Below, in pieces: positions 9,626 through 18,717 of a DNA stretch of 64,000 bases. Made by a program: the position numbers and the translations under genes. The stretch comes from Picocystis sp. L7. Lineage: Eukaryota; Chlorophyta; Picocystophyceae; Picocystales; Picocystaceae. A model generated the notes under the pieces. It saw only the letters and a program-made list of their open reading frames with translations, made no database searches and was not told the origin of the DNA. The DNA is taken from assembly GCA_020975725.1 (NCBI GenBank), contig QXJR01000020.1:310001-374000 (forward strand), read 5' to 3'. Position 1 is the stretch's first letter; each line of letters opens with the position of its first letter.

Positions 9626-10813
9626 ATGCGCGCGTCTCGCAGGCAGAACAACGCACAACACGTGTCCGTCTCATGCGTTGCAGGAGGAGAGGAAGGAATG
9701 GCGAAAGGTGGGAAAGACCTGCTGCCCACGGATTGCTTCCCAGAGGACAAGGTGCGACAGGACGCCAACTCGTTTCGGAGGAAGCTGTGGCTGCTCAGGA
9801 AACGCGGAATCAAAGCCGTGGAGATCAGGAACCTCTTGATGCCTCTCGTGACAATGGTGTGGTTGATACACTATCTGAGAAGTCCGCTGGAGTTCCACGT
9901 GCCGCACGAAGAGATGGTGCCCGTGGATGAGAGCCAAATGTACACGGTGCAAATCATGACCTACAGGAGGCCCACGACGCTCGTCCAAACCATCACCTAT
10001 CTCATGCAAGCACCGTCCATGGAAAAAATAATCGTGATCTGGAACGACGTTGATACGCCCGTCGCCGATACCGATCTACCCAGGCTGCTTCATGCCTGGC
10101 CCAAACCGGTGGAGATTGCTGTGTCGCGCAGGAACGACGTCACCGCAAGATGGAGGTGGAACCAGCGTTGCACCACCGAAGCGGTCTTCAACATCGATGA
10201 CGATGCTTATGTCAACGTAGATGCCATCGAAGCAGCATTCAAGGTCTGGAAGCACTACCCGGATCGATTGGTCGGACTCTACAGCAGGGCCATCTACCTA
10301 AATGAGGAAACCAATTCGTGGGACTATTCCCTGAGGCCAAGAAAGGTGAAGGACGCATCAAGGGTATTTGGGATGGTCATTGGGAAGACTTGGTTTGCGG
10401 GTAAAAGGATCATGAAAGCAGCTTCGGACAATGGGAACCCTCTGTACAAGCAGCTGCAGACGTTCCTGCACGATCCCCACCACGAACGAAAGGGATGCGA
10501 CGACATTGCCTGGAACATGTTCCTTCACGCGGAGGGGTTTCCCCAACCCGTGTCCCTCACCGGTTTGCCGGTGTTTGGCGTAGGGCAACCTGGTGCCACA
10601 GGGTACAATGTCAGTAGCGACAAGGACCTGAAGGGGTGGCTTCAATACCGCAAAAAGTGCGTCGAGGACCTCATGGTGCTCTTCGATGTGGTGGAACCTC
10701 CTCTTAGCACGGGGCTTCTGCACACCGTGCCGGTGGACTTTCCCTTTTTGAAGTACTGGTTGAGGTATCACAAAGAAATGCGACTCGTCAGGCAGCTGTT
10801 GGGTAACATCTAG
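9626..10813 (+). CDS. Type II membrane glycosyltransferase, GT64 (exostosin-like)
   Basis: A 395-residue Golgi-type glycosyltransferase. One hydrophobic anchor (LLMPLVTMVWLIHYL) lies near residue 75, followed by a GT64 domain. That domain opens with YTVQIMTYRRPTTLVQT and continues with KIIVIWNDVDTP. It then shows the metal-binding acidic motif NIDDDAY near residue 188 and PDRLVGLYSR. In animals GT64 domains transfer N-acetylhexosamines in heparan sulfate; in plants single-domain members act in glycan synthesis. The acceptor here is unknown. The ATG at 9626 follows a palindrome cluster; 9698 (MAKGGKD) is an alternative start and sits after a TTGCAG that could be a splice acceptor. The gene converges on the SDR gene with only 15 bp between the two stops. 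Confidence 0.85.
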   Translation: MRASRRQNNAQHVSVSCVAGGEEGMAKGGKDLLPTDCFPEDKVRQDANSFRRKLWLLRKRGIKAVEIRNLLMPLVTMVWLIHYLRSPLEFHVPHEEMVPVDESQMYTVQIMTYRRPTTLVQTITYLMQAPSMEKIIVIWNDVDTPVADTDLPRLLHAWPKPVEIAVSRRNDVTARWRWNQRCTTEAVFNIDDDAYVNVDAIEAAFKVWKHYPDRLVGLYSRAIYLNEETNSWDYSLRPRKVKDASRVFGMVIGKTWFAGKRIMKAASDNGNPLYKQLQTFLHDPHHERKGCDDIAWNMFLHAEGFPQPVSLTGLPVFGVGQPGATGYNVSSDKDLKGWLQYRKKCVEDLMVLFDVVEPPLSTGLLHTVPVDFPFLKYWLRYHKEMRLVRQLLGNI

Positions 10814-10828
10814 CAATAAGCAGGACAC

Positions 10829-11758
10829 CTAGAGAAACCCACCACCTGTTACCTCCAAAGCCTGTCCGGAAATGTAAGAAGCGTACGGGCTGGCCATCAG
10901 GAGCATGGCGCCAGCAGCCTCCTCCGGGGTCCCTGCCCTCCCTAGAGGTATTTTCATGGCCGCGGCAAGTTTTTCAAGCCCTGCTCCAGGGATGCCCAGC
11001 TGTATGTCCTTACCTTGGACCTGTATTTTGTTGCCGTCGGACTTTGCCCCCACCAGGCGAGTGCCGATGAGACCGAAGACGAGGGCGTTGCACCGCACAT
11101 TGAAGGGTCCCCATTCCTTGGCGATAGTCTTGGTGAGACCCACCACTCCCATTTTGGCCGTGCTGTAATTTGCCTGTCCCGGATTCCCATGCGTGCCCGA
11201 GGTGGACGAAACATTGAGTATACACCTTGATTTGGCCTTTCCTGTTCCTTCGATTTCCAGCTTGGCAGCCCCTCTCATGTAGGGTTCGGCGGCTTGCACG
11301 AGCAGGAAGGGTACGGTGCAATGTATGTGCATCATCGTCTCCCATTGTTCCTTCGTGGTTTTGTGGAGGACAGCGTCCCAGGTGAACCCTGCATTGTTGA
11401 CCAGGATATCGATTCCGCCGTAAGTCTCCACTGCGAACTCCACCAGCTTCTTGGGCACCCCTTCTTCCATGAGATCGCCCACGAAGGGTTTCGATTCGCC
11501 GCCCATGCCTCGGATCTTGCGTTCCATCTGTTCGCATTTGTCTCGATCCACGTCTGCCAGGACCACCTTCGCACCGTGTTGGGCGAACAGCGCGGCGGTG
11601 GCGGCTCCGATTCCGTTTCCTGCTCCTGTGATCAATGCCACTTGTCCTTGCAGCATCCCATCGTCCTTGGAAGCGCACGGTTGCGCCTGTACGTCCTCCT
11701 GTGCGCAGATTTGGTCGCGCAGCGTCGAAACGCGTCGCCTGGCCGCCTCCATCGACAC
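10829..11758 (-). CDS. Short-chain dehydrogenase/reductase, FabG-like
   Basis: A 309-residue classical SDR. The Rossmann motif TGAGNGIG is at residues 44-51, NNAG follows in DILVNNAGFTW, and the catalytic Ser and YxxxK are in SSTSGTHGNPGQANYSTAK. The protein ends GQALEVTGGGFL, as in 3-oxoacyl-ACP reductases. The family reduces 3-ketoacyl substrates with NADPH, but the substrate cannot be settled from sequence. About 34 residues precede the domain; they are not strikingly basic, so organelle targeting is unclear. A longer loop (KSRCILNVSS) falls before the catalytic Ser. The gene shares an upstream region with the divergent CMD-like gene; that region has three ATCGATA-type boxes. Confidence 0.9.
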   Translation of the reverse strand: MSMEAARRRVSTLRDQICAQEDVQAQPCASKDDGMLQGQVALITGAGNGIGAATAALFAQHGAKVVLADVDRDKCEQMERKIRGMGGESKPFVGDLMEEGVPKKLVEFAVETYGGIDILVNNAGFTWDAVLHKTTKEQWETMMHIHCTVPFLLVQAAEPYMRGAAKLEIEGTGKAKSRCILNVSSTSGTHGNPGQANYSTAKMGVVGLTKTIAKEWGPFNVRCNALVFGLIGTRLVGAKSDGNKIQVQGKDIQLGIPGAGLEKLAAAMKIPLGRAGTPEEAAGAMLLMASPYASYISGQALEVTGGGFL

Positions 11759-12236
11759 GAAACACGAAGTAAACTTCGTCTCCTTCCCTCACGGTCCATA
11801 CGAATGCGGGGGCTTACATCGAGGTTAACCTTTGGGAGGAGGAAGGGGGAGGGGCACGATCGGCAGAGAAGAAACTCCCCTGTGGTGGACCTGGACGAAC
11901 CGGGTCCACAGGGGAGAGGGGGACCGGGACGTCCGCTTGCCCCATCGAGATCCCAGGGGGTATCCATCGATACCTAGGACGGGCAACCATCGATAGCTCG
12001 AAGGGAAGGTATCGATCGAAGGGGGGGAAGAAGCTGGACCCCACCCCCACCCCATCCGACCGTTGGGGGGCACGTGGCCGGGCGGAGGCGGGTGCGATGC
12101 CTCCGCCGGTGAGCCGTGTCGGACCTCGACGGGAGGAACCATCCGTCGTCCTGCGGGACGTGCGACGGCATGCAGGGAGGTGTGGCGAAGGAACGGTAGA
12201 GGCCACCGTCACAACTGCACCACCACACCTGAAACC
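11759..12236. promoter_or_regulatory. Shared upstream region of SDR and CMD-like genes
   Basis: A 478-bp head-to-head region. It holds ATCGATA at 11966-11972 and 11989-11995 and TATCGAT at 12010-12016, roughly central between the two start codons. This placement suggests one bidirectional promoter. No other gene is visible here. Confidence 0.5.
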
Positions 12237-13179
12237 ATGGTGCTCTCTCCCAAACAAGAATGCCTGCTGAAGCTTTTCTGCACTGCCGATGCCAAGAAGT
12301 GGAAGATGCTGCCAGGTTCGAACGGGATCGAGAAAACGGGAAGAGGAGAAACGAACCGCGGACGGCCCCGTCGCTGACCGGTGCCCATGGACCTACTCGC
12401 AGAGTGCGCGGAGAACGCAATCAAGGCAGGTGCAAGCCCTGGAGAATTGAGATCCACGCTGAGGCAATTGGTGATGTACGTCGCTCAAGACTCGATGCAA
12501 CACTCGCTGTCCGCGAAACAGGACCTGACCTTATGAGAGAACGAACGCGTGCAGGTCTGCAGGATATGGGCCCACCCTGAAGGCATTCCTCGTGCTGAAG
12601 GGGGCTGGGAAGCTTCCAGAGTCATCTCCTGGCAAAGTAGGTGGTCTTCCAGGAGACGCGTGGCAGCAAGTTTACAAGAACCGCTCGGACAGGGTGAAGC
12701 GAATCATGCATGATGCCGACGAAACGCTGCATGACTGGATGCTCCTGCATGCCTACGGGGATGTGATGAGCTCCCCAGGATTGGATCTTGCGCAGAAAGA
12801 GCTCCTCATGGTCTGTTTCCTGGCCGTGTCCGATATGCCAGACCAGTTGTTTGGACACATCTTGGCAGCCGTACAGAACGGAAACACTGTGGCTGCGGTG
12901 AGACACGCAATCGAAATTGCTTTTGAGTGTTACCAAGGACCAGACAAAGCAAAGCACCAGGACGAGACCGAGAAAATCGTGGAGAAAGCGGCATGTCACC
13001 CAGACTGCATGCGAGACTCACCAGAAGCTCTGCACAAGAAAGGAAAGGAGGAACTCCTGCATTCCAGATCTTTGGAGAAGCTGCAGGAAGCTCCGGTGGC
13101 TCCACTGCTGACCAAGCAATCCTCAACTCCGCCAAGGGAGCTCAAGATGCAACGCCGGCTTTCTGCGGTACTTGCATAG
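12237..13179 (+). CDS. Carboxymuconolactone-decarboxylase-like (AhpD-fold) protein, three exons
   Basis: Exons are 12237-12315, 12403-12475 and 12555-13179, joined by GT-AG introns of 87 and 79 nt; the phases match and the product is 258 residues. The joined sequence reads LSPKQECLLKLFC, then AENAIKAGASPGELRSTLRQ, VMSAGYGPTLKAFLVLKG, and a second copy in YGDVMSSPGLDLAQKELLMV and SDMPDQLFGHI. That is the duplicated CMD fold (LD-x-K-x-REL, AIKAGA, YGG-like). The AhpD CxxC pair is not present where expected: only one cysteine precedes AENAIKAGA, so peroxidase-partner activity is unlikely. Family members are decarboxylases or redox proteins; the function here is unknown. The C-terminal 50 residues are polar. 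Exon structure is inferred from splice signals and domain continuity. Confidence 0.8.
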
Positions 13180-13194
13180 ACAGCATGTCGTCTT

Positions 13195-14046
13195 TCAATC
13201 GAGCTGAACGGCCCATTTGATCACTTCGTCGAGAATCCTTATGATTTCCTTGGCGTTATCTCGTAGGATGACGATTCCGTCGATGTTCCAGAGCAAGGAC
13301 ATGCAGCGGACCAGCTTCGGTTGGCTGTCTTGGGGAATCAGTCCCTCGCTCGTCAGCAGACGCAAAGATGTTTCTCCTTCACACTCCCTGCTGGACAGTT
13401 CTGTGTCCAGATCTGCGTCCACGTTGTCTAGGCACAGATCGTACAGGATTTCTTCCATCGCCAGGAGTGCCTCTCTTCCCACTTCATGTGGATTTTCGCT
13501 CTGTTCTAGCTTGGCCAGCAGGAGGTTTGCAAGTCCTTTGTGGACGGTGGGATGGGGCAGGGCGATCTTCACGAGCTCGGCACGTGGAGAGGATCGGCCG
13601 TCGTTCGTCGGACGTTCTTCTTCTGCGTCACCTTCCATTTCCTCTTCCTTCCCTTCGTCGTTCGTGGGCAGCATCCGGTACAGTTCTGCAGCTTTTGGAT
13701 TGATGCTGGTTTCCAAGCGTCGCTTCGGGGTCATGCCGTCGTCGTTCTTGAGGTCTGGATCGGCCCCTCGTCGGAGGAGCAGCTGGAACGTTTCTTTGGA
13801 CAGGTTGAGACACGAGAACATCAACGCTGTGTCTCCTGTTTGAGTCTTCTGATCCACTTCCGCACCGTTCTCCAGCAGGATTTCGACGGCTCTGGCCTGT
13901 CCTGCGATGGCGGCACGATGCAACGCCGTCCTTCCGACGTGATCGGCGCGGTTGGGATCCAGGCCCTTTTCCAGGATCAGGAACTTCATCCTCGACAGGT
14001 TTCCTGTGCGTGCGCATCGATGCAGCTCCTCGTCGCGCTCGTCCAT
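13195..14046 (-). CDS. Ankyrin-repeat protein with armadillo-like C-terminus
   Basis: A 283-residue protein. The N-terminal half holds three to four ankyrin repeats, for example GRTALHRAAIAGQARAVEIL, NGAEVDQKTQTGDTALMFS and GADPDLKNDDGMTP. An acidic linker (KEEEMEGDAEEE) follows. The C-terminal helical part (GLANLLLAKLEQ, LLAMEEILYDLC, KLVRCMSLLWNIDGIVIL) looks like short armadillo/HEAT-type helices. Such proteins serve as protein-binding scaffolds, and no partner can be named. The start at 14046 (MDERDEELHRCARTGN) is chosen because it begins at the first repeat and leaves the TATCGATA box outside the coding region. The stop is 15 bp from the stop of the CMD-like gene. Confidence 0.8.
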   Translation of the reverse strand: MDERDEELHRCARTGNLSRMKFLILEKGLDPNRADHVGRTALHRAAIAGQARAVEILLENGAEVDQKTQTGDTALMFSCLNLSKETFQLLLRRGADPDLKNDDGMTPKRRLETSINPKAAELYRMLPTNDEGKEEEMEGDAEEERPTNDGRSSPRAELVKIALPHPTVHKGLANLLLAKLEQSENPHEVGREALLAMEEILYDLCLDNVDADLDTELSSRECEGETSLRLLTSEGLIPQDSQPKLVRCMSLLWNIDGIVILRDNAKEIIRILDEVIKWAVQLD

Positions 14047-14421
14047 CCTTTCGCCGATTCGGTTTCTGCCGACGCTCCAGCTCACCCCTCGAACTCACAA
14101 CCGTGCCTGCCCCACGATTTCCCCCCGCTTCCACGTTGTCTTCACAACTACATCCTTTCTGAGGATGATCTCTGCGAAGGTATCGATACGTGTGGGGTTC
14201 TTTCGGTTCCTTCCTTTCGGACCTCGGATCGAAAGGGAGTTCTTCCCTTACTGTTCTTCGGTTCGATCGGATGGAGAAGGGAGGCATCCGTCCCGCTTCG
14301 ACCTCCTCGCGCGTTCGCGTCGACGCGTCCGCGCACTTGCGCGCCTTCTTGCCTGTCCTTCGATCGCAAGGGATCCTCTGGGTGCAGAGGAGGACCTCCC
14401 TGGCCGCGCACGTGTCCTGGG
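14047..14421. promoter_or_regulatory. Shared upstream region of ankyrin and BSD genes
   Basis: A 375-bp head-to-head region with a perfect TATCGATA at 14181-14188. A TTTCGG...TCGAAAG pair lies around 14215-14240. It probably serves both genes. Confidence 0.5.
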
Positions 14422-15339
14422 ATGGAGGAGAAAGGGACGTCCAGCTTGGATTCGTGGCTCAAATGGACGGCACAACGCGTGCAGGATTCGGCACGGGAAG
14501 CAGCCGAAAAGGCCAGCTTCGCAGCCAAGCGGTTCGCCACAGACGTCAAGGAGAACACCAGAGCCACCGCAGATGCGGCAGAGAAGACCTTCAAGCGGGT
14601 GGTCACCGGGGTGGAATCCATGCGCGTGGAAGGAGCACAAAGCAAAACGGAAGACCAGGAGATACAGGAACGTGTCCAATACGGGATCGGAAGCGAACTG
14701 CTGGAGTTCTTGGACGAAATGACGCTGCAGACCTTCCGAGACTTCCCCGATCAAGACACCGAACAGAGCAGAAACGAAGATCCCGGATCGGACGGATCCG
14801 CCACCTACCTCACGGACTGGCAGGAGAAACATGCCATACTGGTCCTCCAAGCATCGCCCAGGCTCAACAACTTCAGGTACAGGCTCGTCCCCAGGAAGAT
14901 GTCCGACAGAAGGTTCTGGGACGTCTACTTCCGAATCACGGACAAGCACCTCGAAGGTGGCGATCGGATCGAACCAGAAGAACAGGGAAACGCGATCGAA
15001 AAGGGGACCATCGCATCCACCGGAGGAGATGGAGAGCCAGCGGAGGCAACCCCCACCCAATCCGTCATCAACACCGATCCGGACTCGGAGGCGTACCTGC
15101 AGGATGTGCTGGGGCAATCCGACCCGTCCGAGGGTGAGGACGAAGATCATCGTAGGACAGAAAGCTGGTCCAATGCGGAGGAAGCTGACAGGTCGGAGAA
15201 GGTGGACCTGGACGAGGAGCTGGACATGGACAGCTTAGGGAGACTTGCGGAGGAGGTCGACACGGATGGAGAGGAAGAGGAGGAGGGCGAACAGGGAAAA
15301 CAGGACGCACAAAAAGAAAGAGGTGGATCCGTGATATGA
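14422..15339 (+). CDS. BSD-domain protein
   Basis: A 305-residue protein. The BSD domain is clear: LTDWQEKHAILVLQASPRLN, then FRYRLVPRKMSDRRFWDVYF, with the invariant W/F pair (FWDVYF). An amphipathic Ala/Lys-rich helix precedes it (REAAEKASFAAKRFATDVKE), as in plant BSD proteins related to synapse-associated protein 1. The C-terminal third is acidic and disordered (DEELDMDSLGRLAEEVDTDG and a Glu run). BSD domains occur in TFIIH subunits and in SYAP-like cytoplasmic proteins; the helix and acidic tail favour the latter. The start follows the shared upstream region. The gene converges on the ubiquitin-like gene, whose stop is 89 bp away. Confidence 0.85.
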   Translation: MEEKGTSSLDSWLKWTAQRVQDSAREAAEKASFAAKRFATDVKENTRATADAAEKTFKRVVTGVESMRVEGAQSKTEDQEIQERVQYGIGSELLEFLDEMTLQTFRDFPDQDTEQSRNEDPGSDGSATYLTDWQEKHAILVLQASPRLNNFRYRLVPRKMSDRRFWDVYFRITDKHLEGGDRIEPEEQGNAIEKGTIASTGGDGEPAEATPTQSVINTDPDSEAYLQDVLGQSDPSEGEDEDHRRTESWSNAEEADRSEKVDLDEELDMDSLGRLAEEVDTDGEEEEEGEQGKQDAQKERGGSVI

Positions 15340-15428
15340 CACCATGGAGCATCGATCGTTGCACCGTTTCGATGCCTGTAAAGAGCACGCGCACAGAGGC
15401 ACCCCTTTGCACCGATTCAACGAGGAGT

Positions 15429-15960
15429 CTATTCTTCCATGAGGACGTTGGGATCTTCCACATCCTTGCCATTGAAGGCGAGGTACCCTTTCGTGTGTGG
15501 TTCCACGTTGTCGCATCCCTTGACCGGAAAGTCGGGGGTGACAATCCTCAAGCTCCCGTCTTCTTCTTTGGTGACTCCTGGAAAGTAATGCGGCGGTTTT
15601 CTCATGTCATATCCTCCGATGGTGAATCCTGTGTGCATGTCCAACTCATACAAGGTTCTTTTGGCGTGCACGGAGTCTACCAGCTCCTTCTTGTGCCAGA
15701 AGAACTGGATCTTGTCGGCGGGTACGCCCAGCTTCTTCTCCACCTTCTTCTTGATGTCGGCGAGCGTCTCGTCGTAGGAAACCCTTCAGGTTCCAACCGT
15801 CAGCTGCTTGTCAGACCGCGAAACCCGCTCTCTCTCTCCTTCGCATCGTGGTTTCGACGCACCTGAGGTTCGTGCATTTGGGCGGATACTCGTCTCCACA
15901 CTGCAGCTTCACGAAGATTTGCGGCGCCAGCGCTCCACCTGGTCCAGCAGTGGACGCCAT
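15429..15960 (-). CDS. Ubiquitin-like-fold protein of unknown family, two exons
   Basis: Exon 1 is 15863-15960 and exon 2 is 15429-15783, joined by a 79-nt GT-AG intron (CTCAG|GTGCGT to CTGAAG) with matching phase, giving 150 residues. The first 60 residues have a ubiquitin-like pattern: PQIFVKLQCGDEY, then VSYDETLADIKKKVEKKLGV, ADKIQFFWHKKELVDS and TLYELDMHTGFTI. The rest (GGYDMRKPPHYFPGVTKEED, and PDFPVKGCDNVEPHTKGYLA) is not familiar. There is no C-terminal diglycine, so conjugation is unlikely. Palindromes at 16142-16190 sit about 180-230 bp upstream. The exon join is inferred; the exon 2 frame is certain. I cannot name a family. Confidence 0.7.
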
Positions 15961-16141
15961 GTCGATCGGTCAGGCCTCCCAGGACCTCCTTCCTCTCTTG
16001 CACGATCACCAAAGGCGCGAAAGAACGCGGTTTCGTGTCCTTTCGCGTGTCGGATGTGGAGTCGATTCGCGTTGCAGAAGCGTTACGAGGCCACCATCGA
16101 GACCCACCCCTGTCCCGATCTAGGAACGTCTCCCACGAAGA

Positions 16142-16190
16142 TATCGATTAGCGATCGATACCTTCCCCCCGAGGAAAGGGGAGAGATCTC
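16142..16190. promoter_or_regulatory. Palindrome cluster upstream of the ubiquitin-like gene
   Basis: TATCGAT at 16142-16148, ATCGATA at 16154-16160 and GAGATCTC at 16183-16190. They lie in the 334-bp gap (15961-16294) between the ubiquitin-like gene and the 3' end of the WDR74-like gene. Both genes are on the minus strand, so the cluster belongs to the ubiquitin-like gene. Confidence 0.5.
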
Positions 16191-16294
16191 GAAGGGAGGA
16201 TGGATCCCGGGTGGGGAGATGCCCAGCTGGCAGGATGGCAGGGGAGGACGGTGGTGGATCGAAGAGGTTATTGTTGTTGCGTGAAAGAAACGCC

Positions 16295-17365
16295 TCACGA
16301 CCGGTCCCGATGAGGACCTCTCTCCTTCTTCTTCTTCGCGGGAGGCCTACCGACCGAATCGAGGGACGACCTCGATCGCCCGTGCAGTGCTTTCGTGCGT
16401 GCTCCATCCGACTCCTCCTCCACCCGAGGCTCGTTGCCTTCCTCGGGAAGGAAGCATACCGCGGTCAACTGGTTCTTCAGGTAAGACTTGAAAACAGTCT
16501 TTCTGGTGACCGTGTCGTGGACCCGACAAAACCGGTCCAGGCCTGCAGAGGCGAGGAGCATCCTCTCTCGATGGTGACAGAGAGAACGGATGCTTGCGCA
16601 GGGTCCCCGCAGACAAGAGTCCAGCTGGTGCTTCCTCATGTCTAGCTTCTGCAGGGTGCCTATGGCATTGGCCAACCAAACCACCGATCCATCCGGCTGC
16701 GAAGCGACGTTCGTCACTCGGCTCTCGCCAAATCGCATGGCCATGACGGGTCCCTTGTGCGCCCTCGTGTCGTACAGTCGAATTTCGTGATCAGCGGTGC
16801 CGACCAGCACCATGCGAGGGTCTCCACCCACAAAATCGACGGCGGACAACCAGGCCCTCGGTCGCACGCCCACCTTGTTTGGCTCTGCCTGCTTCGCACG
16901 CCACGGTTTCGTCCCTTCACGCGCCAGATCGAGGATGGACAGTTCCCTTCCTTCGCCCCCGTATGCCAGGTACGCCTTGGTTCCATCCACTTGTGCACAA
17001 TCCACGGGACCGCTCACGTCGAATTTAGAGACAGACTCCCAGCTGTCCTTCGTGGAGTGCACTGCGATTCCTCCACCTCTGGAGCACACCACCAACTTCT
17101 GATGGTCTTCGAGGAAGGCCATGCCTCTGACTCTTGCGTGCTGCGAGACCGTCGTTTTTCCTTGGTTGCATTCGAAGCTGGTCACCACAGCTCCTCCCAT
17201 CCCTTCCAGGACGTCTACGGTCCCGTTTTTCCGACCCACGGCGATTCGACACCCGTCCGATCCACCCATGGACATTGCCACCAGCTTTTCCACGCCTCTG
17301 CTTCGATCCATGTCCCCGTACTTGTTCACCACGTTCGATCCGTCCGGTTCCTGTCCCGCCGCCAT
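16295..17365 (-). CDS. WDR74: WDR74/Nsa1-like WD40 protein, 60S ribosome biogenesis
   Basis: A 356-residue WD40 propeller related to yeast Nsa1 and human WDR74, a nucleolar factor for pre-60S assembly. Telling segments are GCRIAVGRKNGTVDVLEG, WLSAVDFVGGDPRMVLVGTA with DHEIRLYDTR, and GPVMAMRFGESRV. The family signature near the C-terminus is LRGPCASIRSLCHHRERMLL, then SAGLDRFCRVHDTVTRK, YLKNQLTAVCF. A basic tail (KKKKERGPHRDRS) suits nucleolar location. The start at 17365 (MAAGQEPDG) is the first ATG close to the propeller; the frame is open much further upstream but without protein-like content. It is head-to-head with the PP2C gene across a region holding a TTTCGAAA box and tandem repeats. 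Confidence 0.85.
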   Translation of the reverse strand: MAAGQEPDGSNVVNKYGDMDRSRGVEKLVAMSMGGSDGCRIAVGRKNGTVDVLEGMGGAVVTSFECNQGKTTVSQHARVRGMAFLEDHQKLVVCSRGGGIAVHSTKDSWESVSKFDVSGPVDCAQVDGTKAYLAYGGEGRELSILDLAREGTKPWRAKQAEPNKVGVRPRAWLSAVDFVGGDPRMVLVGTADHEIRLYDTRAHKGPVMAMRFGESRVTNVASQPDGSVVWLANAIGTLQKLDMRKHQLDSCLRGPCASIRSLCHHRERMLLASAGLDRFCRVHDTVTRKTVFKSYLKNQLTAVCFLPEEGNEPRVEEESDGARTKALHGRSRSSLDSVGRPPAKKKKERGPHRDRS

Positions 17366-18717
17366 CACTTTCGGACCGTTCCTTCCGCCCGTCAGCGTCT
17401 CCTCTCGCCACCGTTCACGTCGTCCCGTTCTTCGCCATGGACGTGGCGTCTTTCCTCTCCCTTCCACGCACCTCTGACGATCCCGTTCTCGTCTCCGACC
17501 GCCATGAACAGCCCTGAACGCGCCGCCATCGTCGCCTTCCCCTTCCCGCTTCCCTTTCGCGAAGGGATGCCTTTCCTTTCCCCCCTTCCGATTCCCCTTT
17601 CGAGCACTCCCTTTCGAAAGGGGACGTCCGGTCCGACAGAAGGAGGAGAAAGCGGAAGGATCCCGGTTCGAATCGGCTCGACGAAACCGATGGGGATGGC
17701 GTGGATGGAGACGAGGGAAGGGGATGGCGATGGGCGTGGTGGACCTGTCCTGGATGTTTGCAACGTAGAAGGATGGGCATGCAATCCATGTGGCACGGAT
17801 GTGCGTCCCCGTCCTTTTCTCTTCACCGGATGTGACCCCATCGAGGCGAGATGCGACGGAAGGAACGGCAGGTGCGTGTGCACGTTGTCCTGTCCTTCCA
17901 TGCACCGGTGCCGAGTTCCGTCTCGATCCAGGGCAGGTCGACCTCGTGGCAGGAGCGAGTAGGCAACTGGTTTCCTCCCTCCTCCTCGGACCCCGGTTTC
18001 CGTCCTGGGGTCGCCCTCCCCCATCACGTGGGTGGGTGCTGGCATCCAGCTCGACCCTCCAGGTGGGATCCGAGGGGTGTCTTTTTCCCCCTGTCCCCCC
18101 CCGTCACGTGGGTGGGTGCTGGCACCCAGCTCGACCCTCCAGGTGGGATCCGAGGGGTGTCTTTTTCCCCCTGTCCCCCCCGTCACGTGGGTGGGTGCTG
18201 GCATCCAGCTCGACCCTCCAGGTGGGATCCGAGGGGTGTCTTTTTCCCCCTGTCCCCCCCCGTCACGTGGGTGGGTGCTGGCACCCAGCTCGACCCTCCA
18301 GGTGGGATCCGAGGGGTGTCTTTTTCCCCTTGTCCCCCCCCCATCACGTGGATCCCCTCGACCCACGTGGGAGGGGGGTTGCGGCAGCGGCTGAATCCCC
18401 ACCGGAGGGGAACCCGGGTGGAGAAAGGGATCGGGGTCCCTTTCGATCCCGGATCCGTCCCCTTCTATCCCCGCGGGCTACGAACCCGATCGGGAAGGAT
18501 TTCAGACGCTCCCCGTGCCTCGATCCCACCAACCCTAGCCCGAATCCCTTCCCTTTTTCCAACCGGGGTAGGTTCACCCGAACCCGAAACCGGTTTCGAA
18601 AGGGAACCCTTCGGGTCGACCTTCGGGTTCGAACGGGGTTCGAAACCGAAACAGACCCGAGACGAAAGGAGAAAGGTGGGTCCAGAGGCCAAGGAAACCG
18701 TCGTCGGTCGCGCCGCG
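17366..18717. promoter_or_regulatory. Shared upstream region of WDR74 and PP2C genes
   Basis: A 1.35-kb head-to-head region. TTTCGAAA boxes lie on each side: 17612-17619 (about 250 bp from the WDR74 start) and 18594-18601 (about 120 bp from the PP2C start). Between them is the 79-81-bp tandem repeat. Long open frames here (for example 17392-18402, minus) come from the repeat and are not genes. Confidence 0.5.
18026..18350. repeat. 79-81-bp tandem repeat with a G-box in each unit
   Basis: Four complete units start with CACGTG at 18026, 18105, 18184 and 18264, and a fifth CACGTG at 18345 opens a truncated copy; spacings are 79, 79, 80 and 81 bp. Each unit continues with GGTGGGTGCTGGCA and later holds CGAGGGGTGTCT and a C-tract. 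Units 1 and 3 read GCATCCAG where units 2 and 4 read GCACCCAG, so the array looks like a duplicated dimer. Confidence 0.95.

Noticed and set aside
17645-17665. tRNA-like T-loop (GGTTCGAATC)
   Set aside because: Flanking bases do not form a T-stem and no acceptor or anticodon arm can be drawn. Similar words near 58858 and 12316 fail the same test.
18026-18350. CRISPR-like array
   Set aside because: Units are contiguous and nearly identical over their whole length, with no unique spacers, and the host is eukaryotic.
17392-18402. Minus-strand open frame with a repeated Thr-His-Pro motif
   Set aside because: The protein repeat is just the translation of the 79-81-bp DNA tandem repeat in the promoter region.
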